Shown: in pieces, positions 27,679-35,308 of the stretch
Layout of the letters: each line of letters opens with the position of its first letter
Numbering within the stretch: position 1 is the first letter of the stretch
From: Pediococcus acidilactici DSM 20284
GTDB taxonomy: Bacteria; Bacillota; Bacilli; Lactobacillales; Lactobacillaceae
DNA length: 64,000 nt
NCBI RefSeq assembly: GCF_000146325.1
Contig: NZ_GL397067.1
Coordinates: 1,105,660 to 1,169,659 of the forward strand
Direction: 5' to 3'
Position numbers and translations under genes: made by a program
The notes under the pieces: generated by a model
The model's input: only the letters and a program-made list of their open reading frames with translations
Told to the model about the DNA's origin: nothing
Database searches by the model: none

Positions 27679-27976
27679 GTACCCCGTCACCCGTTATTAT
27701 GGCGTTCCGTTGGAGCTAGACTCTTCCGGCAATTATCGTTTTAAATCGACCATTAAAATTCACGCTTGGCGAAACGGTAAACATACTCGCGGTCATTTTC
27801 AAAAACCTGGCCAATTATTTTTGACCGAAAACAACCAATTAGTGATGATTGTGGCAACGGAAAAGATGAACTTCAGTCAGCGTCATTCGTTAGCACCCAT
27901 TCAGCGGTTCACCAAGGAGTCGATTGCACCCGACATGCTGGCAACCGCGCAACAAGTTTTCCATGAGGAGGATTAA
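27668..27976 (+). CDS. Uncharacterised 102-residue protein coupled to relP
   Basis: I do not recognise this family. It is a basic soluble protein with aromatic-rich strands (YYGVPLELDSSGNYRFKSTIKIHAWRNGKHTRGHFQKPGQ), probably a small beta-barrel or RNA-binding-like fold. This is inference from composition only. It overlaps the 3' end of relP by 11 bases and is followed two bases later by the quinone reductase-like gene. It is therefore translated from the alarmone synthetase transcript. No signal peptide or membrane segment is seen. Confidence 0.75.
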   Translation: MKNKYPVTRYYGVPLELDSSGNYRFKSTIKIHAWRNGKHTRGHFQKPGQLFLTENNQLVMIVATEKMNFSQRHSLAPIQRFTKESIAPDMLATAQQVFHEED

Positions 27977-27978
27977 TT

Positions 27979-28662
27979 ATGAAAACCTTAGTGGTGGTCG
28001 CCCATCCTAAACTAGCAAGTTCTACCACCCAGCCTTTTTTTAAGGCGGCCGTTGAAGACTTCACCACGGTTACTTGGCATCCGCTCCATGCTGAATTTGA
28101 CGTAACTCAAGAACAGCAGCTTTTAACCGAACACGATCGGATTATCTTCCAATTTCCGCTCTACTGGTACGGCGCACCGGGCCTTTTAAAAAATTGGCTT
28201 GATCAAGTTCTGACCGTGCGTTTTGCCACCGGAAATCGTTATGCGTTAGCTGATAAAGAACTGGGTTTAGTGGTTACCGCAGGCGAAGCAGCTGCTGATT
28301 TCCAAGCCGGGGGAGCCGAACAGTATACGATGTCTGAACTAATGCGCCCGTTTGAAGCGCTCGCCCATAAGTTACGGATGCGTTATCTGCCGGTGTTGGC
28401 CGTTCATCAATTTCTCTACTTGACTCCAGAAGCCCAACAACGGCTCCTCGTTCGTTACCAACAGTACGTAAACAATCCTAATTTTGAACATTTTGCCGGT
28501 CAGGTGGCTTGGTTTAGCGACCAGCTGCGGCACCAAATCGCTAAAGCAGACTCTGCCTCCGCCGCCCTAAACCAAGTCTTAGAGAGCTTAGAAAATCGGC
28601 AAAGCGAGCTCGATGACCTGGCGTGGAACCTGTCCATGTTAAAAAAGGAGGAGGATTCCTAA
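27979..28662 (+). CDS. Flavodoxin-fold NAD(P)H oxidoreductase (KefF/YwrO-like)
   Basis: A 227-residue NQO-type flavoprotein. The first strand and FMN/FAD loop are TLVVVAHPKLASSTTQPFF. IIFQFPLYWYGAPGLLKNWLDQVL is the diagnostic motif of the family. GLVVTAGEAAADFQAGG follows. It probably reduces quinones or similar electrophiles with NAD(P)H. It carries a C-terminal extension of about 40 residues predicted as helical (DSASAALNQVLESLENRQSE). The ribosome binding site is GAGGAGGATTAATT. Confidence 0.88.
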   Translation: MKTLVVVAHPKLASSTTQPFFKAAVEDFTTVTWHPLHAEFDVTQEQQLLTEHDRIIFQFPLYWYGAPGLLKNWLDQVLTVRFATGNRYALADKELGLVVTAGEAAADFQAGGAEQYTMSELMRPFEALAHKLRMRYLPVLAVHQFLYLTPEAQQRLLVRYQQYVNNPNFEHFAGQVAWFSDQLRHQIAKADSASAALNQVLESLENRQSELDDLAWNLSMLKKEEDS

Positions 28663-28835
28663 TGGACCAAACCGAAACCGCATGGCTATTGGAACAAGCT
28701 CGCCAGCTTGCCCAACAAGCAACCACTTACCAACAAAAAGCCTTCTACGTAGCATTGGGCGACCTCATCCGGGAACAACAAAAACGGGCCGACCAACTCG
28801 AAAACGAGCTCGACGGCCGGATGTGGGAACACTAA
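28662..28835 (+). CDS. Uncharacterised 57-residue helical protein
   Basis: The gene starts on the stop codon of the preceding oxidoreductase (TAATG), behind AGGAGGAGG. The product is charged and almost wholly helical (QARQLAQQATTYQQKAFYVA and DLIREQQKRADQLENEL), a probable small coiled coil. The family is not recognised. Its position as last gene of the relP unit before a strong terminator suggests it belongs to the same response. Confidence 0.75.
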   Translation: MDQTETAWLLEQARQLAQQATTYQQKAFYVALGDLIREQQKRADQLENELDGRMWEH

Positions 28836-28841
28836 TCCACT

Positions 28842-28891
28842 AAAAAAGACCTAACCGAAATCCCCCCATAGGTTTCAGTTAGGTCTTTTTT
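28842..28891. terminator. Bidirectional terminator between relP and gls operons
   Basis: AAAAAAGACCTAAC pairs with GTTAGGTCTTTTTT around an inner GAAA/TTTC stem. Both convergent operons end here. Confidence 0.9.
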
Positions 28892-28897
28892 AAAATT

Positions 28898-29332
28898 TTA
28901 GTGCTTGTCGTCACGTTGCTGACGATCCTTGTTGTTCTTTTCAGCCCATTCTTCACGGGTTAGCACGTCTTTAACGTTAAGTTTGATTTCTGATACTTCC
29001 ATGTTGGTGATTTCCTTAACTGCAGAAGTAATCTTATCAATCATCTTGTCAAAGATTGCTTGGGCGTTCTTCCCGTATTCAAGGATGGCATCCATCTTTA
29101 AGGAAACGGAATGGTTTTCGTCGTCAACGTCAACGTTAACTCCCGTAGTTGGATCGTCGCCCTTAGAAATTCGATCAGTTACTTTTTCAAAAATATTACC
29201 TTCAAGACTTAAAACACCGTCTACTCCGTTAGCAGTTTTGCCAGCAATTTTTGCTAAAACTTCGTCGTCAAACGTTAATTTAGTTTCTGGTTTTGCCATC
29301 TTGTTTTCTGATTTTGCGATTTTATTTTCCAT
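28898..29332 (-). CDS. Asp23/Gls24 family envelope stress protein (second copy in operon)
   Basis: A 144-residue protein of the Asp23/Gls24 family. Repeated charged N-terminal SENKMAKPETK precedes the core TFDDEVLAKIAGKTANGVDGVLSLEG and VSLKMDAILEYGKNAQAIFDKMIDKI. It ends in a charged tail QQRDDKH. Family members gather beneath the membrane through the AmaP anchor and respond to alkaline or cell-wall stress. The N-terminal segment KIAKSENKMAKPETK shows an internal near-repeat (KSENK, KPETK). It is last in the operon. Confidence 0.92.
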   Translation of the reverse strand: MENKIAKSENKMAKPETKLTFDDEVLAKIAGKTANGVDGVLSLEGNIFEKVTDRISKGDDPTTGVNVDVDDENHSVSLKMDAILEYGKNAQAIFDKMIDKITSAVKEITNMEVSEIKLNVKDVLTREEWAEKNNKDRQQRDDKH

Positions 29333-29359
29333 GTGTGATTGCTCCCTTCGCGTGAATAG

Positions 29360-29776
29360 TTACTTAGCTTCTGGACGAGGTGCTAAGTCTGAATTAGGTT
29401 TACGATTGTTTTGTTCTTTCCACTCTTTCTTACTTAGTACATCACTTACGTGGAAATTCAATTCAATGACCTTCAAACCGGTCAAACGTTCAACTTCCTC
29501 GCTAATTACGTCGCATACTTGAGTGAAAATTTCTCGAATATCGTAACCGTATTCCACCTTAGCATTCATCTCTAGCGATACCTGTTTTTCGCCAACTTCA
29601 GCTTTGATTCCTTGAGTTGGATCCACCTTGTTACGAATCTTGTCGGTGATGTTGTCAAAAAATCCACCGTCAAATGAGAGAATCCCATCGACTTTACGAG
29701 AAGCTAGTCCCGCAATTTTTTCGATTACCCCTTCGTCAAATGACAAACTAGTTTGCGCGATTCTTGGTTTATCCAT
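29360..29776 (-). CDS. Asp23/Gls24 family envelope stress protein (first copy)
   Basis: A 138-residue paralogue of the downstream protein: SFDEGVIEKIAGLASRKVDGILSFDGG and VSLEMNAKVEYGYDIREIFTQVCDVI, with a KKEWKEQN end like the neighbour's REEWAEKN. Its start codon lies inside the last codons of the 40-residue membrane peptide gene. Two Asp23-type genes side by side are common in lactobacilli. Confidence 0.92.
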   Translation of the reverse strand: MDKPRIAQTSLSFDEGVIEKIAGLASRKVDGILSFDGGFFDNITDKIRNKVDPTQGIKAEVGEKQVSLEMNAKVEYGYDIREIFTQVCDVISEEVERLTGLKVIELNFHVSDVLSKKEWKEQNNRKPNSDLAPRPEAK

Positions 29777-29891
29777 GGTTCAACGCCTCCTTAAATTTGC
29801 GACGATTCTTCCAAACAAACCATAAGCTTGATACCACCATTAGACCCATTAATGATCTTAATGGTTTATTCTTATCTGTTTTCTTGGCCAT
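29769..29891 (-). CDS. 40-residue membrane peptide of the gls operon
   Basis: The start ATG follows GCTAAGGAGGTTTTGTCA, an excellent site, and the frame ends by overlapping the next start by eight bases. The product begins MAKKTDKNKPLRS, then one hydrophobic helix LMGLMVVSSLWFVW, then a basic end KNRRKFKEALNHG. The family is not certain. It is too short for most gene finders, yet its spacing and overlap argue strongly that it is translated. A role with the AmaP/Asp23 complex at the membrane is inference. Confidence 0.82.
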   Translation of the reverse strand: MAKKTDKNKPLRSLMGLMVVSSLWFVWKNRRKFKEALNHG

Positions 29892-29904
29892 TGACAAAAC
29901 CTCC

Positions 29905-30102
29905 TTAGCTTTGCTTGCGATCCATGTTCAAGGCTGACATTACTTCTGAAATCAATTGTGATAGCAGGCTTCTGCCGTACTTACCGAGTAAGAACCCGAT
30001 TAAGGCAAGTAAACCAACTAATACCGCGCTACCAAAGCCAATCGTGACCCAGATAATGCCGAAAATCATTGCGATGATTGCTCCTAAAACTTCACTTTTC
30101 AT
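29905..30102 (-). CDS. DUF2273 small membrane protein
   Basis: A 65-residue protein with two membrane segments (VLGAIIAMIFGIIWVTIGFG and AVLVGLLALIGFLLGKYG), matching the small DUF2273 proteins regularly found next to Asp23 and AmaP. It is likely part of the membrane platform for Asp23. The operon spacing is 13-16 bases on both sides. Confidence 0.88.
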   Translation of the reverse strand: MKSEVLGAIIAMIFGIIWVTIGFGSAVLVGLLALIGFLLGKYGRSLLSQLISEVMSALNMDRKQS

Positions 30103-30118
30103 TTGCCGTCCCGCCTTT

Positions 30119-30664
30119 CTAAACGACCTTCAGTGACTTCTTCGAGTGTTGCCGCGGAATGATTTGGACTTTAACATCGCTCTTCATTCCTAGGTGGCGT
30201 TGCACACTCTCTTGTACTGAACGTTGAATATCTCGTGCATTGACCCGGTAGTTGTCATTGGACAAATCTTCCACGCTGACTTTTGCTTGCAAGTGATCCT
30301 TGCTGCGAACCCGCACCTTGGTATCAATGTTACCTACGTGATGGTCTTCAGCAACTGCCTTATTAATAATTTGTTCCATGGATTTCTTTGGAACGGTCAA
30401 GTTACCATGTCCATCCTGCAACTTCAAATCTTTCTCACTTGTCCGACTCATTAATGCAATTCCGAGCATTACTAACGCAAACAAGGCAACCAGTATGCTA
30501 AAGACAATTGCGATAACTTCCATTACCTGTGCGTTAGACGTCCTCAACGTTTCAAAGAAATCGGTTAGATACGGAATGTAAACTTCCGTTGCGATAAACC
30601 ATAAAGTTAGAAGCAACGTGATTACTGCCATCAAACTCAATAAAGATTTACTGGTTCGATTCAT
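30119..30664 (-). CDS. amaP: Alkaline shock response membrane anchor AmaP
   Basis: A 181-residue protein with two N-terminal helices (LLSLMAVITLLLTLWFIATEV and VIAIVFSILVALFALVMLGIA), then a cytoplasmic domain. The domain has KVRVRSKDHLQAKVSVEDLS and RNIQRSVQ-like helices (RDIQRSVQESVQRHLGM) that resemble the Asp23 fold. In relatives AmaP recruits Asp23 to the membrane. The positions in the operon support this assignment. Confidence 0.9.
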   Translation of the reverse strand: MNRTSKSLLSLMAVITLLLTLWFIATEVYIPYLTDFFETLRTSNAQVMEVIAIVFSILVALFALVMLGIALMSRTSEKDLKLQDGHGNLTVPKKSMEQIINKAVAEDHHVGNIDTKVRVRSKDHLQAKVSVEDLSNDNYRVNARDIQRSVQESVQRHLGMKSDVKVQIIPRQHSKKSLKVV

Positions 30665-30674
30665 GAAATCACCC

Positions 30675-30929
30675 CTAACCCTTCTTGCGCATGCCGAAGA
30701 TTATCGAGACAATCACTACTAAAATTACCGCACCGAGGATTGACGGAATCAATGCCATTCCGGCTAAGGAAGGTCCCCATGAACCTAGTAAGCTTTGTCC
30801 TAACCAAGCTCCGACTAAACCAGCAACAATGTTACCAAGCCAGCCTGCTGGTAAATCACGACTTGTAAGTGCCCCGGCGATTGCACCGATGATACCACCA
30901 ATAATTAATGACCAAATCCATCCCAACAT
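30675..30929 (-). CDS. GlsB/YeaQ/YmgE family membrane protein
   Basis: An 84-residue protein with three membrane segments and the family motif GGIIGAIAGALTSRDLPAGWLGNIVAGLVGAWLG. It was historically called transglycosylase-associated, but the function is unknown. ATG 30929 is chosen because GAGAGGAG lies eight bases upstream; a GTG nine bases earlier overlaps that site. First gene of the operon. Confidence 0.9.
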   Translation of the reverse strand: MLGWIWSLIIGGIIGAIAGALTSRDLPAGWLGNIVAGLVGAWLGQSLLGSWGPSLAGMALIPSILGAVILVVIVSIIFGMRKKG

Positions 30930-30960
30930 AACAAACACTCCTCTCGTAATCTAAAGATTG

Positions 30961-30987
30961 ACCAACGAACCCGTTGTTCATTGGTTC
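30961..30987 (-). promoter_or_regulatory. Inverted repeat upstream of the gls operon
   Basis: ACCAACGAAC and GTTCATTGGT are complementary at nine of ten positions around CCGTT, about 30 bases ahead of the first gene. It could be an operator or a leader hairpin. Confidence 0.4.
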
Positions 30988-31080
30988 ACCATTAAGATAG
31001 CATAGGTGGATACGCTTCAACAAAGAATATGCTTATGGAATTAATTACTTATTCGTAAGGGTGGATAGTAATATAGGAAG
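30988..31080. other. Promoter region of the gls operon
   Basis: No gene is seen. Minus-strand TATGCT and TTGAAG are present but poorly spaced, so the promoter is not assigned. Confidence 0.35.
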
Positions 31081-31220
31081 ACTTCCAGAGGGTGCCTTCA
31101 TCCAGGAAAGTCTCGCAGATTAGCGAAAATACAGCATTAAGCGCGCGGTTAGGCGGTTGATGCCGGATTTTGGTTAACCGGAAGGCGCTAGATTACTTCA
31201 CACATTTCGGTAGTCCGTTT
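31081..31220. repeat. Variable-stem palindromic intergenic element, copy 6 (degraded)
   Basis: The core pairs AAAATACAGCATTAAGCGC with GCGGTTGATGCCGGATTTT (31126-31171) with several mismatches. GGTTAACCGGAAGGCGCTAG and CACACATTTCGGTAGTCC correspond to the arm and end of the copy at 15.7 kb. Confidence 0.65.
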
Positions 31221-31299
31221 AGCAAAACCTGCTACCTAAACGTGGGATAGCGATTGAGGCGCAAAATTGGCTAACTACAAGAAACTGGAACCAAAAAAC

Positions 31300-31344
31300 A
31301 AAAAAGCCCCTCAAGAATTTTTAGTTCACTCTTGAGAAGCTTTT
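31300..31344 (-). terminator. Terminator of the aldo/keto reductase-like gene
   Basis: On the minus strand AAGCTTCTCAAGA pairs with TCTTGAGGGGCTT, followed by TTTTTT. Confidence 0.8.
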
Positions 31345-31426
31345 AAATTGTTATTCATTCTTAGTCGCACCTAAATGTGTGACGCGGATCGGTTTGCTTC
31401 ACTTACTTAAGGGTACGCCAACCATC

Positions 31427-32384
31427 TTAAAATACAAATGGTGAGAAGCCTGAGTAGTGTTCTTCGCCGCTGCGCTCCATCCGGTCGTGGTCGATTGCTC
31501 GTGATTGGAAAATTTTGAAAATTCCATAATCTTTAAGCGGTAGCCAATCTTCATTAGACGCATTGTCCAGCCGCTCTAAACGATGCAGATCATTAATCGT
31601 AATTTTGTAGTTTTGTTCCAGCGGGTTGTGGGCATGGAGCACCCAAAACTTTTTAATTATTGGCATAATATGTCGTTGGTGCGCATACTGACACATTAAC
31701 TCGTCGTTTTCCACCCGGTACTTAGAAGCAATTTTGCCCATCGTGGGTAAGTCGACAAAGCTATAATCTAGAAAAGGAAAATCCGCCATTATTTGCAAAT
31801 GATTTTGTTGACAATAGTCGTAAATGTCGTCATTTAACGACATTGGAAAATACCCTGTCTTAAAAATCATCGGGGCAACCGACGCTTTTTTCCTAAGTTT
31901 TTCAACCTGTTCAATACTAAAGTTAGCCACGCCTAGTGCGCCTATACATCCTTTTTCATACAACTTTTCTAAAGAATGCCACAGCTCGGTCATTAACTCA
32001 TCATCGTTACCAAATACCGCTTGATCAAGCAATAAAGCGTCAAAATAATCAAACTTCATTGTTTGGAAAGCATCTTCAATGGCTTCCTCAAACGAGGGCT
32101 TGTCATTAACTTTTTTTCGCAAAATTAACCGTAATATAAAGATTTTTACGTTTTAGTTTAGGTTGTCGGTACATTTTTAAAGTTACCGCAATATCGCCAT
32201 GCGGTTCCTTAGTCATCGGAAAATGGGCATAAGGGTCCTCATTGTCATCGTCAGTGTCCTTAATCTCTTCATAAAAATGACGGTAACCTGACCAAAGCGC
32301 ATCATGAAGCCGACTAACCCCTAACGCCGTACTAATTATTTGTTTTGGTAGTTTAGTTCCGTTCACTAGCTCAGTTAATGCCAT
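31427..32384 (-). pseudogene. Aldo/keto reductase-like protein, frameshifted at an A7 run
   Basis: Two frames together cover an aldo/keto reductase fold. The first (32384 to 32106, 92 codons) has GVSRLHDALWSGYRHFYEE and ends KKNLYITVNFAKKS-like. The second (to 31427) continues SFEEAIEDAFQTMKFDYFDALLLDQ, IGALGVANFSIEQVEKL and FPMSLNDDIYDYCQQNHLQI. The junction is GCGAAAAAAAGTT near 32110-32122: removing one A joins the frames. The catalytic tetrad looks lost as well: the Asp after GYRH, the Lys after IT and the His of LIHWP are all replaced (FYEE, ITVNF, LLLDQ). So it is either a decaying gene or a non-catalytic homologue made by slippage. ATG 32384 follows GAGGAAGG. Confidence 0.75.
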
Positions 32385-32616
32385 AAGTGACACCTTCCTC
32401 TAATTTGGATGTGATTATTTTATAAACGCGTAAGCGGTTTCTCATTAGAAAACCAGTCAATCTAAAAAGGCGCTATCGAGCACCACCGCCAAATTTAACC
32501 ACTTTTATATCCACTTTAGCGTTCTTTGACATCATACTAACACTTAATACACTGAATAGCAACATTTAGAATGAACCCCGTTAAATATTTTGTATATTTA
32601 TATTGGTGCACCGCAA

Positions 32617-32742
32617 TCATTTTCGAGGTTTAGCTAACCCAACTATCCCAGCAGCTAAAATCAAGGCTCCACCAACTAAGTTAAGGGATCCGCCCACGAT
32701 TTCCAAAACACTGCTAGTTTTAAAAAATTTATTTTTTTTCAT
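32617..32742 (-). CDS. 41-residue hydrophobic peptide
   Basis: An ATG behind AGAAAGGGG opens 41 codons: MKKNKFFKTSSVLEIVGG, then a hydrophobic Gly/Ala/Leu helix (SLNLVGGALILAAGIVGLA) and a basic end KPRK. It has Gly-x3-Gly-like spacing. The composition resembles small membrane-active or bacteriocin-like peptides, but no immunity or export gene is adjacent. The family is not recognised. It is too short for usual annotation. Confidence 0.6.
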   Translation of the reverse strand: MKKNKFFKTSSVLEIVGGSLNLVGGALILAAGIVGLAKPRK

Positions 32743-32852
32743 ATCTTAAACCCCTTTCTGTTACCCAAGCATAACAGTTATAAATCAGCTTTACTATTGC
32801 CAAAGAGTTGTTTTAAACTAAGTATATAACTTTTAGAAATTAGGTGACAATC

Positions 32853-33671
32853 GTGATAAAAATGATTGCGACAGATATGGATCAAACCTTTCTCAATAAC
32901 CAAAATACTTATAATAAAGACCGGTTTAAAGAACTATTTAATGAAATGCAACGGCAAAAAATTCATTTTGTAGCGGCTAGCGGTTCTCAGCATGAACGTT
33001 TGCGGGCCTTATTTACCCCGTACGCCAACCAAATGGATTTTATCTCCCAAAACGGTTCAATTATTTACTCTGGCGACCAACTCTTAGACGTGGAGCAACT
33101 TCCCGTCCCGCTAGTTCAACAAACCATTGACACTATTTTTGAAAACTTTAACGATGATGAAGTAATGATCAATGTTTGCGGGTTAACTAGTTCATATATT
33201 GATCAAACCACCCCGCAAGAGATCGTCGACTTTTTGCATCAATTTTATAAAGAAATTCGCCTAGTAAAGAATTTACGTAATTTTGCGCAAACCGGCATTA
33301 CAGACCCCGTTGTGAAAATTGCGGTTAGTTTTGCGGATAGTGCGGATTTGCCAAGTAAAATTCAAAATCTGCGTCAAAAACTAGATCCTCAACTGACTAG
33401 CTTAAGTTCGGGGTTCAATACCGAGTTAATCGGATTTAGCCACGTTGATAAAGCGAGCGCTCTAAAGCATCTAATGGCTAATTATCGGGTGACTCCCGCA
33501 GAATTAGTTACGTTTGGCGATAACGAAAACGACCTTAAAATGCTTCAAATGACCCCAAATGGTTACGCAATGAAAAGCGGATATCCCATTGTGAAAGAAG
33601 TTACCCAACACCAGACTCGTTTTGATAATGACCATGATGGTGTTTTAGACGTGATTGAAAGCTTACTATAA
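32853..33671 (+). CDS. HAD-superfamily phosphatase, Cof/YidA type
   Basis: About 272 residues. HAD motif I is TDMDQTFLN, motif II ASGSQ, motif III the Lys in HVDKASALKHL, and motif IV GDNENDLKML. The Cof-type C2 cap lies between motifs II and III. The likely role is dephosphorylation of sugar phosphates or flavin/PLP-type metabolites. Among GTG 32844, GTG 32853 and ATG 32862, the middle one has the best distance to AGGTGA. Confidence 0.88.
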   Translation: MIKMIATDMDQTFLNNQNTYNKDRFKELFNEMQRQKIHFVAASGSQHERLRALFTPYANQMDFISQNGSIIYSGDQLLDVEQLPVPLVQQTIDTIFENFNDDEVMINVCGLTSSYIDQTTPQEIVDFLHQFYKEIRLVKNLRNFAQTGITDPVVKIAVSFADSADLPSKIQNLRQKLDPQLTSLSSGFNTELIGFSHVDKASALKHLMANYRVTPAELVTFGDNENDLKMLQMTPNGYAMKSGYPIVKEVTQHQTRFDNDHDGVLDVIESLL

Positions 33672-33780
33672 GTTTTCAAGTAGCGTGAAAGCATTGGCTT
33701 AAGCGGAGTAAAACACCTTTGAGTGCACCTTACTCTTCTGTATAAAAGCCATAAACCAAATTCTTAAGGTTGCGAACCAA

Positions 33781-33896
33781 CTTGCAAAAGTCAGTTGGTT
33801 CCGTTTAACCCAAAATCGACTATTATGCCCAATTTAGACATAATAGTCGATTTTTTAGTTACTGTTTATAAACTACCTGGCTTGTGCTCCCACTCT
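33781..33896. repeat. Variable-stem palindromic intergenic element, copy 7 (reverse orientation)
   Basis: AAAATCGACTATTATGCC pairs with GACATAATAGTCGATTTT around CAATTTA (33812-33854). Flanks GCAAAAGTCAGTTGGTTCCG and GCTCCCACTC match reversed arms. It separates convergent HAD and pyrF genes. Confidence 0.8.
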
Positions 33897-33970
33897 CATA
33901 TTTTTATCTACTATTCTTCAATAAATAAGCTGTCCGTAGCCATGCCAGCAGCTTAACCTGCATTTAACGC

Positions 33971-34684
33971 TTAATCTTGCATGCTTTCCACTATTCTTTG
34001 GTAGGCCACCACGGGGTCAGCCGCTTTAGTAATTGGCCTGCCGACTACCAAAGCAGAGCTTCCTGCCTTTTGGGCTTCCGCGGGCGTCATCACCCGCTGC
34101 TGGTCATCCTTCTTTGCGTCGGGCATCCTAATTCCTGGAGTGACGTACAAAAAATCTGCCGGGAGGGCCGGTTTTAGTTGGGCAACTTCGTGCGGTGAAC
34201 AAATCACCCCGTCTGCACCTGCATTTTCAGCAAGTTGGGCTAATTTTTGAACCTGTTCATTCATTTTCAAGGGCACGTTTTGCTCTTCTTGCAACTGGCG
34301 CTCCGAAATTGACGTGAGTTCCGTTACCGCTAATAGCTTAGGGACGGGAACCTGTGCTGCCCGAGCGCCTGCCATTAATCCACGCTTAGCCGCCTGAATC
34401 ATTGGTTTTCCACCTAACGCATGGACCGTAGTGTATTGAATTCCTAACTTTCCTAATTGAAACATGGCTTTTTCCACCGTGTTAGGAATATCATGCAATT
34501 TTAAATCTAAAAAAACAGCGTGTCCCTTTTGACGCAGGTTCCGTACAATTTGAGGTCCCTGTCCATAAAACAACTCCATTCCAATTTTCACAGTTAACTT
34601 AAGATGTGACGGAAATTGTTTTAAAAAGCTTTGTAATTCTTCTACACTTTCAAAATCCAACGCAATCATTACCGGTGTTTTCAT
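33971..34684 (-). CDS. pyrF: Orotidine 5'-phosphate decarboxylase
   Basis: A 237-residue TIM-barrel enzyme making UMP from OMP. The catalytic motif is DLKLHDIPNTV (Asp-x-Lys-x-x-Asp, about 60-70). The start is IALDFESVEEL. The phosphate-binding end is VTPGIRMPDAKKDDQQRVMTPAEA and VVGRPIT. The length is typical. It stands alone here, without the other pyr genes. Confidence 0.95.
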   Translation of the reverse strand: MKTPVMIALDFESVEELQSFLKQFPSHLKLTVKIGMELFYGQGPQIVRNLRQKGHAVFLDLKLHDIPNTVEKAMFQLGKLGIQYTTVHALGGKPMIQAAKRGLMAGARAAQVPVPKLLAVTELTSISERQLQEEQNVPLKMNEQVQKLAQLAENAGADGVICSPHEVAQLKPALPADFLYVTPGIRMPDAKKDDQQRVMTPAEAQKAGSSALVVGRPITKAADPVVAYQRIVESMQD

Positions 34685-34897
34685 TATGATGGCTCCTTAC
34701 TGAACCGCTCCACCAAAGGCCAAAGTAGTTAAGGCACCGCTGTACCTTAAATGCACATCTTTATTTTGATGTAAACTTGCTTATCAACCTCACAGAATTG
34801 ATTTAAAGCGATTCGTTAATTTTTTCTTAATCCTACGAGCTTCCCTCCCTAAAGTCAAGGGTGGTAAAATGGTTAAAACGCTATTTAAGGAGAACTT

Positions 34898-35308
34898 ATG
34901 CAGAAAAATATTGTCCGTGATCAAAATTTCTTATCCCAAAAGTCAGTTCCTGCAACTCGGGCTGATTTACCCACGGCTTTGGATCTTGTGGATACTTTAG
35001 CAGCCAATGCCGATCGGGCAGTTGGTTTAGCCGCCAACATGATTGGGGTTAAAAAACAAATTATTGCCGTATCCATCGGCGTGATGAATATTGCCATGCT
35101 GAATCCTAAATTAACCAAAAAAAGCCATCCTTATCAAGCTAAGGAAGGCTGTCTTTCATTAACTGGCGAACGTTCAACCACTCGTTACAAAGAAATTGAG
35201 GTTCAATACCAAGATTTGAACTTCAAAAAACAGACCCAGCATTTTAGTGGCTGGATCGCTGAAATCATCCAACACGAAATCGACCACTGTGCTGGAATTT
35301 TAATTTAA
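34898..35308 (+). CDS. Peptide deformylase-like protein (AANMIG branch)
   Basis: A 136-residue short deformylase homologue. Motif 2 is KEGCLS (metal Cys85) and motif 3 QHEIDH (His126, His130, catalytic Glu127). Motif 1 reads GLAANMIG where true deformylases have GxGxAAxQ, so the oxyanion Gln is Met. From recall, such a short branch with AANMIG is widespread in lactic acid bacteria beside the main def. Its substrate is unsettled. The ribosome binding site is AAGGAGAACTT. Its 3' end overlaps the convergent GNAT gene by four bases. Confidence 0.88.
   Translation: MQKNIVRDQNFLSQKSVPATRADLPTALDLVDTLAANADRAVGLAANMIGVKKQIIAVSIGVMNIAMLNPKLTKKSHPYQAKEGCLSLTGERSTTRYKEIEVQYQDLNFKKQTQHFSGWIAEIIQHEIDHCAGILI

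Noticed and set aside
28842-28891. Small RNA gene between the relP and gls operons
   Set aside because: The structure is fully explained as a bidirectional terminator, and no promoter was seen.
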